Below are positions 8,551-16,091 of a stretch of DNA of 64,000 bases, one piece after another (positions within the stretch are counted from its first letter, which is position 1; the number at the start of each line of letters is the position of its first letter). The stretch lies in contig CAVSHI010000003.1 of assembly GCA_963727845.1 (NCBI GenBank), positions 1,227,878 through 1,291,877 on the forward strand, in the 5' to 3' direction. The position numbers and the translations under genes are program-made. The notes beneath the pieces were generated by a model. That model made no database searches, was not told the origin of the DNA, and saw only the letters and a program-made list of their open reading frames with translations. The DNA comes from JBEKTW01 sp963727845. GTDB taxonomy: Bacteria; Bacteroidota; Ignavibacteria; UBA10030; SZUA-254.

Positions 8551-8640
8551 GGCTGGCTTCTCCATACATGTTGTTAAATTTACGACTCGGGAAAACGGTT
8601 TTTAGAACTATTTCTTTTCGGCATCCCAGAAAATGTTCAC
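8534..8640 (-). pseudogene. Remnant of a BrnT-like toxin gene with an internal deletion
   Basis: From a GTG at 8640 the frame reads MNIFWDAEKK and then stops (TAG at 8610-8608). FxWDxEK is how toxins of this class begin. In a shifted frame the next codons read KEIVLKTVFPSRKFNN, matching the usual C-terminal end of the same class (EIFLKTIFPSRK). They run to a TGA that overlaps the antitoxin start by 17 bp, the normal arrangement. Only about 10 N-terminal and 27 C-terminal residues of an expected 80-100 remain, and the two parts are out of frame. An internal deletion at the GAAAAGAAA stretch explains this. The family comparison is from memory and could be tested by alignment. Confidence 0.6.
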
Positions 8641-8645
8641 AATTG

Positions 8646-8674
8646 AATATATGACATTATATATACAATGTCAA
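8646..8674 (-). promoter_or_regulatory. Promoter and operator of the antitoxin locus
   Basis: Read on the minus strand, TTGACA - 17 nt - TATATT is a near-consensus promoter. Its spacer contains the inverted repeat TGACATT-8 nt-AATGTCA (8652-8673). An operator between the -35 and -10 is the expected place for repression by a ribbon-helix-helix antitoxin. The -10 ends only 5 nt before the GTG of the toxin remnant, so the original toxin mRNA was probably leaderless. Confidence 0.75.
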
Positions 8675-8851
8675 TTCACAATATTCTCGCGGCTACGGTG
8701 CCCAACAAGCAAAATAACGTCGCTGGTGGATAAAGCGATGATAATAAAGCCTCGCTTAATACCCGCCTCGCACAGTTAGATTTTGTCGAGTTCGGCGGCA
8801 CACTGCGGTTTGCCGAAACGTCATGTGAAAATGCGCCGCACGTTTGCCAAA

Positions 8852-9163
8852 CTAAATCAGGTGATCAAGATCGCGGGAACCGCGGACAATACGATGGATT
8901 TCTATCAGAGTCCCACGGATAATGTAGAACACAAGATATGATTCAACGACCAGAACGCGATAACCAGACTCGTGGAGTTTCGGATGACGTGGTACACGTC
9001 CTAAGAACGGCTGTTGCTCAAGACGTCCGATGTGGACATCAAGCCTGTCTACGAACGCCATTGCGCGACTGGGGCTGTCGTGAGGAATGTAATCAAGAAT
9101 CGATGTCAGATCTTCTTGCGCAGCAGGAAGATATCTGAGTGCATACTTAACGGGTCCGCCCAT
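8852..9163 (-). CDS. ParE/RelE-family toxin
   Basis: The 103-residue protein has the RelE/ParE fold signature: an N-terminal strand (YALRYLPAAQEDL), two helices (SILDYIP..., AMAFVDRLDVHIGRLEQ), PFLGRVPRHP, and a C-terminal strand pair (YRVLVVESYLVFYIIRG...IEIHRIVRGSRD). Such proteins act as ribonucleases on the ribosome (RelE) or gyrase poisons (ParE); the R...H/HPKL pattern fits ParE better. The gene overlaps the 3' end of the upstream Phd/YefM-type antitoxin gene by 17 bp, the standard antitoxin-first operon. It appears complete and intact. Confidence 0.88.
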   Translation of the reverse strand: MGGPVKYALRYLPAAQEDLTSILDYIPHDSPSRAMAFVDRLDVHIGRLEQQPFLGRVPRHPKLHESGYRVLVVESYLVFYIIRGTLIEIHRIVRGSRDLDHLI

Positions 9164-9425
9164 GGTGGACTCTTTGCCGCAGTTTCGCTATCATTTGTTT
9201 GTGCGTGATACCCTTCTTCCCTGCTGCGGATTGAGCTTGTGCAACGCCGAGTTTTTCAAACAAGTCAACCCGAGCCTTTAACTGCTCATAATGGTTGATG
9301 CTCATAACAACCAGATCACCTTCGCCATTTGTGGTCAGGTAAACGGGTTCATTTTGATCGTGGCAGATCGTGGCAATTTCTCGAGTGCGGTTCCGCAGGC
9401 TCGAAATAGACTTAATAATTGGCAT
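9147..9425 (-). CDS. Phd/YefM-family antitoxin
   Basis: The 92-residue protein starts with the Phd/YefM domain: IKSISSLRNRTREIATICH, EPVYLTTNGEGDLVVMS, then INHYEQLKARVDLFEKL. The N-terminal domain binds the operator and the C-terminal tail wraps the partner toxin encoded by the overlapping downstream gene. A weak but correctly spaced promoter (TTGATT-17-TAATTT, 9480-9452) with a small internal inverted repeat lies just upstream. The pair is expected to be autoregulated. Family assignment is firm; the cellular target depends on the toxin. Confidence 0.88.
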   Translation of the reverse strand: MPIIKSISSLRNRTREIATICHDQNEPVYLTTNGEGDLVVMSINHYEQLKARVDLFEKLGVAQAQSAAGKKGITHKQMIAKLRQRVHHGRTR

Positions 9426-9451
9426 TGTGAACCTCTATAATTCTTATGATC

Positions 9452-9480
9452 AAATTAATACTAAATTATGATATAATCAA
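9452..9480 (-). promoter_or_regulatory. Probable promoter/operator of the Phd-ParE pair
   Basis: On the minus strand TTGATT, 17 nt and TAATTT precede the antitoxin start by about 27 bp. The AT-rich spacer holds a small inverted repeat, ATTAT-3 nt-ATAAT (9465-9477), at the position expected for antitoxin binding. The -10 match is poor, so this is a moderate call. Confidence 0.45.
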
Positions 9481-9516
9481 GTATGACTATCTATATTAAC
9501 TGACATTACGCAAAGC

Positions 9517-9763
9517 AATGTTGGATGTCCGAAATCCGAAGCACTAATTCCGAAATTCTAAACAAAATCAAATTCTCTAAATTCAAAACCGTCCCGAGAA
9601 GCCTAATTTTTCGGATTTTGAGTATTCGAGTTTCGGATTTGTCCCGCTTCTGGATTCCGCTTACGTTGGCGGGATTCTGAAAAGCGGAATTTAGTGTTTC
9701 CCCGCCAATGGCGGGTGCGCCTTTGGCGCAGATATTCGGATTTAGAATTTGTCACTGAGAATG
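9517..9763. repeat. Intergenic repeat block of CCGAAAT/GAATTT phrases with small hairpins
   Basis: The gap between the antitoxin and the metalloprotein gene is filled with variants of TCCGAAAT, TCGGATTT, ATTCTAAA and GAATTTAG in both orientations. It also has compact hairpins such as CCCGCC-AAT-GGCGGG and TGCGCC-TTT-GGCGCA (around 9700-9730). No coding potential is seen. This looks like a dispersed non-coding repeat family, common between genes in this bacterial group. Confidence 0.55.
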
Positions 9764-9794
9764 ATGATTCTGCGTAACATCACTATTAACTCTT

Positions 9795-10952
9795 ATGAAA
9801 ATACTATTCCTGACCTCCTTACTGCTCGCAATGGCGGGTATTGCCCCGGGCCAGTCCGTTTACCATTCCACCACACTGTTCGATGAGGGCGGCGCGGTCG
9901 TGGAAAAACCGGTCAACGTTTCTTTTGTTACCACGGATGGCAAAATTCACGACAGCCACATTCAATCGCTGACGGTGCTCATGCTGGATTCTGTCACCTA
10001 CGCGAACAATGATCCGGACCAACAGCACATGGCGGGCACTCCGGTCCGTCTGAACTTCAATCGCGTCGGCGATAGTCTGCTGGTGAAGCCGTTTTCCCCT
10101 GAATACTATGCGATCTTTGTCGCCTACCACACCATCCGGGCAATCGAGTTCTTCGACTCCTTATTTGCGGGATACCTTGATTTTGCACATCAATCGGAGT
10201 ACGCGAATATTGAAGTCTTTCTCGGGAGATTTGCCCAGAGCACGCCGAAACAATATGTGTTCACGCCCGGTTCGCGCCCGTCGCCGACAATTGTGTACCA
10301 CGAAATCGGGCACCGCGCTTTCTGGCAGCTCCAGGACACGCTGAAGTTCGGGAGACCGGGAGACATCCTGCATATGGGACTCCTGGAATACTTCACGACC
10401 ACGCAGGCGAACTCTCCGTTCATCCTCGAAGGCCTCGTACCAAAACTGTTGTGGCGCGACGTTTCGAAAAATGTAAAATATCCCGATGATGTCATAAACT
10501 ATCCTGACTTCTGGGCGCTCTTCCGCGAGGCGTACAAAGACTCGTTCGCCGTCGCGCCTGCGTATAAATTGCTCTACAACGTCAACGTTCAGGCAATGGC
10601 TCGCTGGGATTCCATGTACAAAGCCCACGATGTTGCGAAGAACGTCATTGAAGCGCACCGGGGCGGCATGGTCATCACCCATCCGCTCTGGGAATTGCGC
10701 CTGCATCTCGGGCGATCCCAATGTGACGAGCTTGTGAAAACCGCAATGTTCCTGCTTCCCTCTGCATTATTGGAAAGGGCAAGCTATCTTGAGAAACCCG
10801 GGTCCGCTCCCCAAAACTTCGCGGTCTGGTACGATTTCGTGTACGCACTCACTGCCGCCGACCGTAAGCTTTTCGCAGGTGCACACCGGAATATGATCAT
10901 GGATGTTTTCAGGCAAACAGGTTTCGATGTCGATTTGATTCGAGCAAACTAA
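9795..10952 (+). CDS. Secreted HEIGH-motif putative zinc metalloprotein
   Basis: A signal peptide (MKILFLTSLLLAMAGIAPG) is followed by a mature protein of about 365 residues. Residues 165-177 read TIVYHEIGHRAFW, a perfect HExxH zinc motif in a helix. About 25 residues later LLEYFTTT supplies a possible third ligand (E198), as in gluzincins. I cannot place it in a named peptidase family, so peptidase activity is inferred from the motif only. The gene is followed after only about 25 bp by gamma-glutamyltransferase on the same strand, so the two are probably co-transcribed. They could share a role in periplasmic peptide turnover. Confidence 0.7.
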   Translation: MKILFLTSLLLAMAGIAPGQSVYHSTTLFDEGGAVVEKPVNVSFVTTDGKIHDSHIQSLTVLMLDSVTYANNDPDQQHMAGTPVRLNFNRVGDSLLVKPFSPEYYAIFVAYHTIRAIEFFDSLFAGYLDFAHQSEYANIEVFLGRFAQSTPKQYVFTPGSRPSPTIVYHEIGHRAFWQLQDTLKFGRPGDILHMGLLEYFTTTQANSPFILEGLVPKLLWRDVSKNVKYPDDVINYPDFWALFREAYKDSFAVAPAYKLLYNVNVQAMARWDSMYKAHDVAKNVIEAHRGGMVITHPLWELRLHLGRSQCDELVKTAMFLLPSALLERASYLEKPGSAPQNFAVWYDFVYALTAADRKLFAGAHRNMIMDVFRQTGFDVDLIRAN

Positions 10953-10976
10953 TGCGGATATTCTGAGATGGTATTC

Positions 10977-12668
10977 ATGAAAAGATTTGCTCTTTTTCTA
11001 CTCGCATTCATTTTCTTAGAGCCGGTCCAGGCTCAAAACCGCGCAGTGAGTTCCTGTAACGGCATGGTTGTTTCTGCGCATGCCGAAGCCTCCCGCGTGG
11101 GGATTGCAGTTCTTCAACGGGGAGGGAATGTTGTCGATGCTGCGACGGCTATGGGGTTTGCACTGGCGGTTGTCTATCCCGGTGCGGGAAATATCGGCGG
11201 AGGAGGATTCGCGGTCGCTTATTTAGCCGGTACCGGACCGCTGGCGCTTGATTTCCGGGAAACGGCTCCGATGCGTGCAACAGAGAATATGTACCTGGAC
11301 AGTCTTGGCAATTTCGACATGTCAAGAAGCACACAGGGCGCTCTCGCGGTTGGAGTACCCGGAACAGTTGCGGGCCTGTACGAGCTCCACAAGAAATACG
11401 GAAAGCTATCCTGGGATAACGTGCTGCAACCCGCATTCGAGTTAGCCGAGAAGGGATTCATGCTGACACAGGACGACGTCGATGCCCTTAACAGATCTAT
11501 ACCGGAACTGTGCCGTTACAATGCGTCACGGAAGTATTTCACGAAAGGCGATTCGACAAGAATGTTCCTCAAGGGAGAAATTTTTGTCCAGAAAGATCTG
11601 GCCCGGACGCTGCGCGAAATACAGAAGCACGGAAAGGACGGGTTTTACAGGGGAGATGTCGCGCGGCTCGTGGCTGCCGAGATACGGCGCAATGGGGGCA
11701 TTCTTTCCGAAGACAACCTGTCCTCCTATGAGGCAAAATGGCGCGCTCCGCTGACGTGCACATACCGCGGGTACGGGATCGTCACGGTACCGCCGCCAAG
11801 TTCCGGCGGCTGGGCGCTCATTTCATTGCTAAAAATGACCGAGCCGTATCACCTCGACTCCATGGGCTTTCACAACTCCTCAACTATTCACCTGATGAGT
11901 GAAGCAATGAAACGCGTTTTCGCCGACCGGTCGGAATATCTCGGTGACGGGGATTTCGTCGATGTGCCCCTGTCGGCGCTGCTCGACTCTTCTCACCTGG
12001 CAAACCGGATGAGTACCTTCGACTTCAACAGGGCAACAAACCCCGCCGATGTCAAACCCGGCCTCTCCGATAGACAGGAACCAAATCACACCACTCATTA
12101 CTGTGTGGCGGACTCGGCCGGAAACATGGTTGCCGTAACGTATACCCTGAATCATTTCTTCGGGTCGAAACTTGCGGTGGAAGGGGCCGGCTTTTTGCTC
12201 AACAATGAAATGGATGACTTCAGCGCCAAAATAAACGCCCCGAATGCTTTTGGTCTCCTGGGCGGCAAAGCAAACAGCATTCAACCGAAAAAGAGAATGC
12301 TCAGCTCCATGACGCCGACCATCGTTCTGCGCAATGGCAAACCGTATTTCACCGTGGGAGCGCCCGGAGGTTCAACAATCTTCACAAGAGTTTATCAGGT
12401 TATCACGAATGTTATTGATTTTGGCATGAGCATGCAGGACGCAGTCACGGCGCTTCGTTTTCACCATCAATGGCCCAGAGAAGAGATAGAATACGAGCCG
12501 CAGGCAATCCCGAAGGATGTTCTCATGAATTTAGCAGCCAAAGGATGGAAACTCCGCCAACTGGATTCCTGGGATAACGGCGGAATGAACGCCATCCTTA
12601 TCGACGGGAAGAGAATTCTCCATGGCGCGGCCGATCCTCGACGCGGAGAATCTGCGATCGGGTATTAA
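10977..12668 (+). CDS. ggt: Gamma-glutamyltransferase
   Basis: The protein is about 563 residues with a signal peptide, the usual size of bacterial GGT precursors. It transfers or hydrolyses the gamma-glutamyl group of glutathione and related peptides in the periplasm, after self-cleavage into large and small subunits. The cleavage/nucleophile site is EPNHTTHYCVADSAGN, where the first Thr of TTHY is the catalytic residue (about residue 372 from the chosen start). Upstream are GNIGGGGFA and LDFRETAP (substrate Arg). Downstream are FLLNNEMDDF and the glycine-rich loop (VGAPGGSTIFT). The start is set at the ATG at 10977, which directly begins the signal peptide; an ATG three codons earlier is possible. 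Confidence 0.95.
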   Translation: MKRFALFLLAFIFLEPVQAQNRAVSSCNGMVVSAHAEASRVGIAVLQRGGNVVDAATAMGFALAVVYPGAGNIGGGGFAVAYLAGTGPLALDFRETAPMRATENMYLDSLGNFDMSRSTQGALAVGVPGTVAGLYELHKKYGKLSWDNVLQPAFELAEKGFMLTQDDVDALNRSIPELCRYNASRKYFTKGDSTRMFLKGEIFVQKDLARTLREIQKHGKDGFYRGDVARLVAAEIRRNGGILSEDNLSSYEAKWRAPLTCTYRGYGIVTVPPPSSGGWALISLLKMTEPYHLDSMGFHNSSTIHLMSEAMKRVFADRSEYLGDGDFVDVPLSALLDSSHLANRMSTFDFNRATNPADVKPGLSDRQEPNHTTHYCVADSAGNMVAVTYTLNHFFGSKLAVEGAGFLLNNEMDDFSAKINAPNAFGLLGGKANSIQPKKRMLSSMTPTIVLRNGKPYFTVGAPGGSTIFTRVYQVITNVIDFGMSMQDAVTALRFHHQWPREEIEYEPQAIPKDVLMNLAAKGWKLRQLDSWDNGGMNAILIDGKRILHGAADPRRGESAIGY

Positions 12669-12693
12669 TTCATTTTTAGGGGAGGCAAGGGAG

Positions 12694-13239
12694 ATGCGGA
12701 GGCGAAAGCAAATGCGATTGAGGGAGTACGATTACACGTCGCCAGGGGCATATTTTGTCACGGTTTGCACGAAAGATCGGATTGAATTATTCGGACAGGT
12801 CGTAGAGGGGGAATTGATCCGAAATGATTATGCCAATATCGTCGAGGCATGTTGGGATGAATTACCGCTGCATTATCCAAACATCCAATTGGATGAATTC
12901 CAGGTAATGCCCAATCATGTCCATGGAATTATCATAATAAATGATGATACCGTAGGGTCGAGGCATGCCTCGACCCTACGGGAAACGAATAATACCTTGG
13001 GCAATATCGTTGGATCATTCAAATCTGCTGTGACAAAACGCATCAATGAAATCCGGAAAACACCGTCCGTATCAATCTGGCAGCCCAAGTATTACGATCA
13101 TATCATCCGCAACGGAAAATCTTTGAACCGAATCCGCGAATATATCAAGACCAATCCTCAACAGTGGATCCGAGATAAAGAAAACGCGAGGTGCGATGGT
13201 GTGGATCAATTCGACCACTGGTTGATCAAAGAAGGATGA
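12694..13239 (+). CDS. REP-associated tyrosine transposase (TnpA_REP/RAYT, IS200-like fold)
   Basis: The 181-residue protein starts MRRRKQMRLREYDYTSPGAY-FVTVC, typical of RAYTs. It contains the HUH motif in MPNHVHGIIII and the late catalytic region (QPKYYDHIIRN...REYIKTNPQQW, with the Tyr in YYDHIIR). RAYTs are single-copy domesticated relatives of IS200 transposases that act on short palindromic repeats. The ATG at 12694 follows GGGGAGGCAAGGGAG. A 32-bp perfect palindrome (12950-12981) lies inside the coding sequence and is translated as a variable loop (VGSRHASTLRE). The gene follows ggt after 25 bp. Confidence 0.9.
   Translation: MRRRKQMRLREYDYTSPGAYFVTVCTKDRIELFGQVVEGELIRNDYANIVEACWDELPLHYPNIQLDEFQVMPNHVHGIIIINDDTVGSRHASTLRETNNTLGNIVGSFKSAVTKRINEIRKTPSVSIWQPKYYDHIIRNGKSLNRIREYIKTNPQQWIRDKENARCDGVDQFDHWLIKEG
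12950..12981. repeat. 32-bp perfect palindrome inside the RAYT gene
   Basis: The two halves CCGTAGGGTCGAGGCA and TGCCTCGACCCTACGG are exact reverse complements with no loop. The element is in frame and encodes the loop between the HUH region and the catalytic Tyr helix. It resembles GTAGGG(T/G)CG-type palindromes dispersed between genes in many bacteria, and is a candidate substrate of the transposase that contains it. Confidence 0.9.
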
Positions 13240-13273
13240 TAGAAGATTCCCTTGTGCTCCGGAAACCATCCTC

Positions 13274-13302
13274 TTGACACCCACGCATTCATTTTGTACA
13301 TT
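13274..13302 (+). promoter_or_regulatory. Sigma70-type promoter of the 13347 membrane gene cluster
   Basis: TTGACA - 17 nt ending in TTTTG - TACATT, with about 44 bp to the ATG at 13347. It probably drives the three tightly spaced membrane-protein genes downstream. Confidence 0.78.
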
Positions 13303-13346
13303 TAACGATTAAATAACGTTTTCGAGCAGCATAAACCGAGGTGCGT

Positions 13347-13994
13347 ATGATGTTCATCTGGCTCATTGTCGGTGTCGTTCTCGTCTCAATAGCTTTTTTC
13401 ATACCGGGGAATGGTCCCGACCTCTGGCCATCGCTGCACGCGGCGGGAATCGCCGCGGCGGTCTATCTCATCGTGCTCACCGCTTTTATGGCGAGAAGGC
13501 CTTTTCCGGTGAAGACCCGAATTGCCATCTGGACGGTCTTTCTTGCCGGCGGCGTGTCGCTGTTTGCCGGCTGGAAGACCCTTGACGAAGAATCCCACTG
13601 GCAGAAAGCCCGGCTGAATGAAATTCTCGGAGTCATTATCCGTGGTGTCAATACGTCGTATACACATGACACACTCATACAGATACTGAAATACTACCAT
13701 TCACCGGAGAATAAGCCGATGCGATCCCTGGGACAAGTTTTCCTGGGGAAATATCCGAACTGCAGAGACGGCAAACCAATCGCGACGGCGCAGCATGTCG
13801 ACCGGAGACCGGAGTACGATACCCTCTATATGTATCCGGTCGTCGTGACGGACACCGAAATCGTGCTCGCTGCCTCGCACAAGTATGCGAGAGGGAGAGA
13901 CCCTGCATTCAAAAACGTCAACGGGAAAACCGGCATGGTGCAAATACGACAGACCTTAACACCGAAAGGGATTCGCTATGAATCGGACAATTAA
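13347..13994 (+). CDS. Membrane protein of unknown function, N-terminal three-helix anchor
   Basis: The 215-residue protein has three N-terminal hydrophobic helices (residues about 1-20, 30-48 and 58-76). A mostly polar domain of about 130 residues follows, with no family I recognise (HWQKARLNEILGVIIRG...MRSLGQVFLGKYPNC...). The ATG at 13347 has GAGG just before it. The gene overlaps the next by 17 bp, so the two are translationally coupled. The polar domain could sit in the periplasm or cytoplasm. Together with the next two genes it forms a small membrane cluster of unknown role. Confidence 0.65.
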   Translation: MMFIWLIVGVVLVSIAFFIPGNGPDLWPSLHAAGIAAAVYLIVLTAFMARRPFPVKTRIAIWTVFLAGGVSLFAGWKTLDEESHWQKARLNEILGVIIRGVNTSYTHDTLIQILKYYHSPENKPMRSLGQVFLGKYPNCRDGKPIATAQHVDRRPEYDTLYMYPVVVTDTEIVLAASHKYARGRDPAFKNVNGKTGMVQIRQTLTPKGIRYESDN

Positions 13995-14781
13995 GCCAAC
14001 TTCCGTGCCGGCACAGAAATCTGCGTTTGAAATCTCCGCATGGAAAATCCGGTGGCTGGTTGCATTCACGTTTGCCACAATCGGGCTGGCTCATGAATTC
14101 TATGAACCCCCGGGCATCAATACAATTTCCAGTCTTCACGCTAATCCGGCAATCATAGCGGCCGGCGCCACAATCGTGCAAGGTATCAATGAGTTCTCGG
14201 GCAGCGCGGAAGAAACCACGAACGGCAGGGGATACTATTACGTTTTTCTATGTTTTGTGGTTGTGTGGATTATCGCGCCGACAGTTTATCTTTTTAGCTG
14301 GCGCTATCTTGCGTCTGAGGATGTGGGCCACGCAGAGCCCCACTGGGGCAAAAGAGTAATGGCGAACATCGGTTTTGTCATGGGGGGATTCCTGGTTCTT
14401 GTTTTATTGATACCGTCCATTCCCCAATCGGTAAGAGCCTACCGTGTGTATCAGAGCATGCAGGAAAGCCAGGCCATCCAGGCTCATAAGGATGAACTTC
14501 TGGGTTCGTGCGTCGCGATGGTCGAATATGATGCCTATCAGTACAAGATCCTGCCCCGGGAGCTCGGGGGCGGTGGAAATTCTTATGAGGGGTATCGGAT
14601 CACTGCCGGGACATTTCCGGAGGATATTTCTCAGAAAGCATCGGTTATCGTAGAGGAAATACCTCCGAACAAGCTTACCGTCAGGGTTGACTCCAAATTG
14701 TATCCTGGCGCCTCCATTGAAAATACTCTCGACAGCAACGGCATGGGCTCGGGATATTTCTACACCGGCATTTTCCAGTAG
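13978..14781 (+). CDS. Membrane protein of unknown function
   Basis: The 267-residue protein has hydrophobic segments at about residues 25-38, 85-107 and 130-150. A C-terminal beta-rich region of about 110 residues follows (LLGSCVAMVEYDAYQYKILP..., ending GYFYTGIFQ). It begins inside the preceding gene (17-bp overlap), which indicates a shared operon and possibly a complex. A glycine run near residue 200 (ELGGGGNSY) may be a flexible loop. I recognise no family. Confidence 0.65.
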   Translation: MNRTIKPTSVPAQKSAFEISAWKIRWLVAFTFATIGLAHEFYEPPGINTISSLHANPAIIAAGATIVQGINEFSGSAEETTNGRGYYYVFLCFVVVWIIAPTVYLFSWRYLASEDVGHAEPHWGKRVMANIGFVMGGFLVLVLLIPSIPQSVRAYRVYQSMQESQAIQAHKDELLGSCVAMVEYDAYQYKILPRELGGGGNSYEGYRITAGTFPEDISQKASVIVEEIPPNKLTVRVDSKLYPGASIENTLDSNGMGSGYFYTGIFQ

Positions 14782-14835
14782 AGGTGTGCGATGGTCTCCA
14801 ATAATAACTTCCGCAAATCTCCGAAGGAGTTACGC

Positions 14836-15267
14836 ATGAACGAACTACAATCGATATCCAGGAAGATAACGATCGACTGGCGATGGGTAGGCGTTGGATA
14901 CTGCTTTTTCGTCGTTCTCCATCTTCTTCCCACCCTTCTCTTCAACATCTTTTTCGGCCTGAGATACAGCGGGTTAAACGTCATACCCGTGCTGTACTGG
15001 ATATATTTCGGGCTCTTCTACGTCGGATTCTACATCGGATACAGGTCGCGTGATTTCACGGTTATTGAATCCGGGCTCGCGGGGACTGCGTACGGACTCA
15101 CCCTCGTCTACGTCCTTCCAAATGTCATGCTCATTCCGCTGAAGGTGTGGGAAGGGAAAATATTTCTCATTGCTTCGCTTTTTGTCATTGCGACCATCAG
15201 CGCGTGGCTTGGAGAGATTGTGCAAATGAGGAGAGAGCGGAAGGCGCATCACTTCGGGCACGCCTGA
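14836..15267 (+). CDS. Small polytopic membrane protein of unknown function
   Basis: The roughly 143-residue protein has four hydrophobic segments (WVGVGYCFFVVLHLLPTLLF, LYWIYFGLFYVGFYIGY, LAGTAYGLTLVYVLPNVML, IFLIASLFVIATISAWLGE) and a basic C-terminus. The ATG at 14836 is preceded by AAGGAG at the right distance, which favours it over an in-frame ATG at 14791. It follows the 13978 gene after about 55 bp and probably belongs to the same transcript. No homologous family is recognised. Confidence 0.65.
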   Translation: MNELQSISRKITIDWRWVGVGYCFFVVLHLLPTLLFNIFFGLRYSGLNVIPVLYWIYFGLFYVGFYIGYRSRDFTVIESGLAGTAYGLTLVYVLPNVMLIPLKVWEGKIFLIASLFVIATISAWLGEIVQMRRERKAHHFGHA

Positions 15268-15348
15268 AAGCGGGAAAATATCCCGAGATGATGTCGGAAA
15301 GCACGGCTGATGTCATTTCGGTTGTGCGCCGGTTTCGTAAATATTAGT

Positions 15349-15377
15349 TTGTGCGACATTCTTTTCTTTTGTATATT
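15349..15377 (+). promoter_or_regulatory. Sigma70-type promoter of the surface-repeat gene
   Basis: TTGTGC - 17 nt ending in TTTTG - TATATT, 33 bp before the ATG at 15411. The -10 region matches that of the 6943 promoter exactly (TTTTGTATATTC). Confidence 0.72.
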
Positions 15378-15410
15378 CTTCGGTCAAACAAAACAAGAAA
15401 GGGGAAAATC

Positions 15411-15893
15411 ATGAGAAACAAAATCATTTGGGCTGTCGCCATCCTGGTGCTCGTGTTGCCATTTGCGGGCGCCGCCCAGTCCAAGCCAATCAACATCGCC
15501 TTGTTCAATCCTGTCCAGATATTTCCGGAGGATAATTCGATTACCGGCCTTCGGATAAACCTCATTTACGGCAAGAACGTCTCTATGGTCGGACTCGATT
15601 GGGGACTGGTCAATCATGTTGGCACGGGTGGTTTTACGGGATTGCAATGGGGTGCTGTGAATCTTTGCGACGGAGATTTTGTCGGTTTGCAAGGTGGTTT
15701 TCTGAACCTGAGCAAGAAGAACGTCGAGGGATTCCAGTATGGCTGGTATAACACGGGCGAATATGTCAACGGGTTTCAGCTCGGCCTGGTGAATTCTGCC
15801 GGGAGCATGAAAGGTCTCCAAATAGGGATCATTAACATCATCAAGACGGGCGGACAGTTTCCTGTGTTTCCGATCGTCAACTGGTCTTTTTGA
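15411..15893 (+). CDS. Exported GLQxGxxN-repeat protein (LA_2272-like surface repeat)
   Basis: The 160-residue protein has a signal peptide (to AGAAQS). It is then almost wholly short beta-strand repeats of the form G(L/F)Q.G..N: TGLQWGAVN, VGLQGGFLN, EGFQYGWYN, NGFQLGLVN, KGLQIGIIN. This pattern is known from LA_2272/LA_2273-type surface-repeat proteins and probably folds as a small beta-solenoid or outer-membrane-associated sheet. GAAAGGGG lies at Shine-Dalgarno distance from the ATG at 15411. It has its own promoter. The biochemical function is unknown. Confidence 0.78.
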   Translation: MRNKIIWAVAILVLVLPFAGAAQSKPINIALFNPVQIFPEDNSITGLRINLIYGKNVSMVGLDWGLVNHVGTGGFTGLQWGAVNLCDGDFVGLQGGFLNLSKKNVEGFQYGWYNTGEYVNGFQLGLVNSAGSMKGLQIGIINIIKTGGQFPVFPIVNWSF

Positions 15894-16091
15894 GTCTTAG
15901 CACAATTGCCTCAGGAGCTCTGGTCGATTCGACCGGGGCTATACATTCTTTGTCTCGTCCTGAAATATCCTCACTTGGATGAAGGATCTGCCTGGAGCAT
16001 TCGTGCTGGTTGCTTCGGGGATTTTACAGTCCATATCTTTCTCCTCAGCGCCTACCAAAACATCCAAGGACTGAGTTCTGCCATCGGCACC

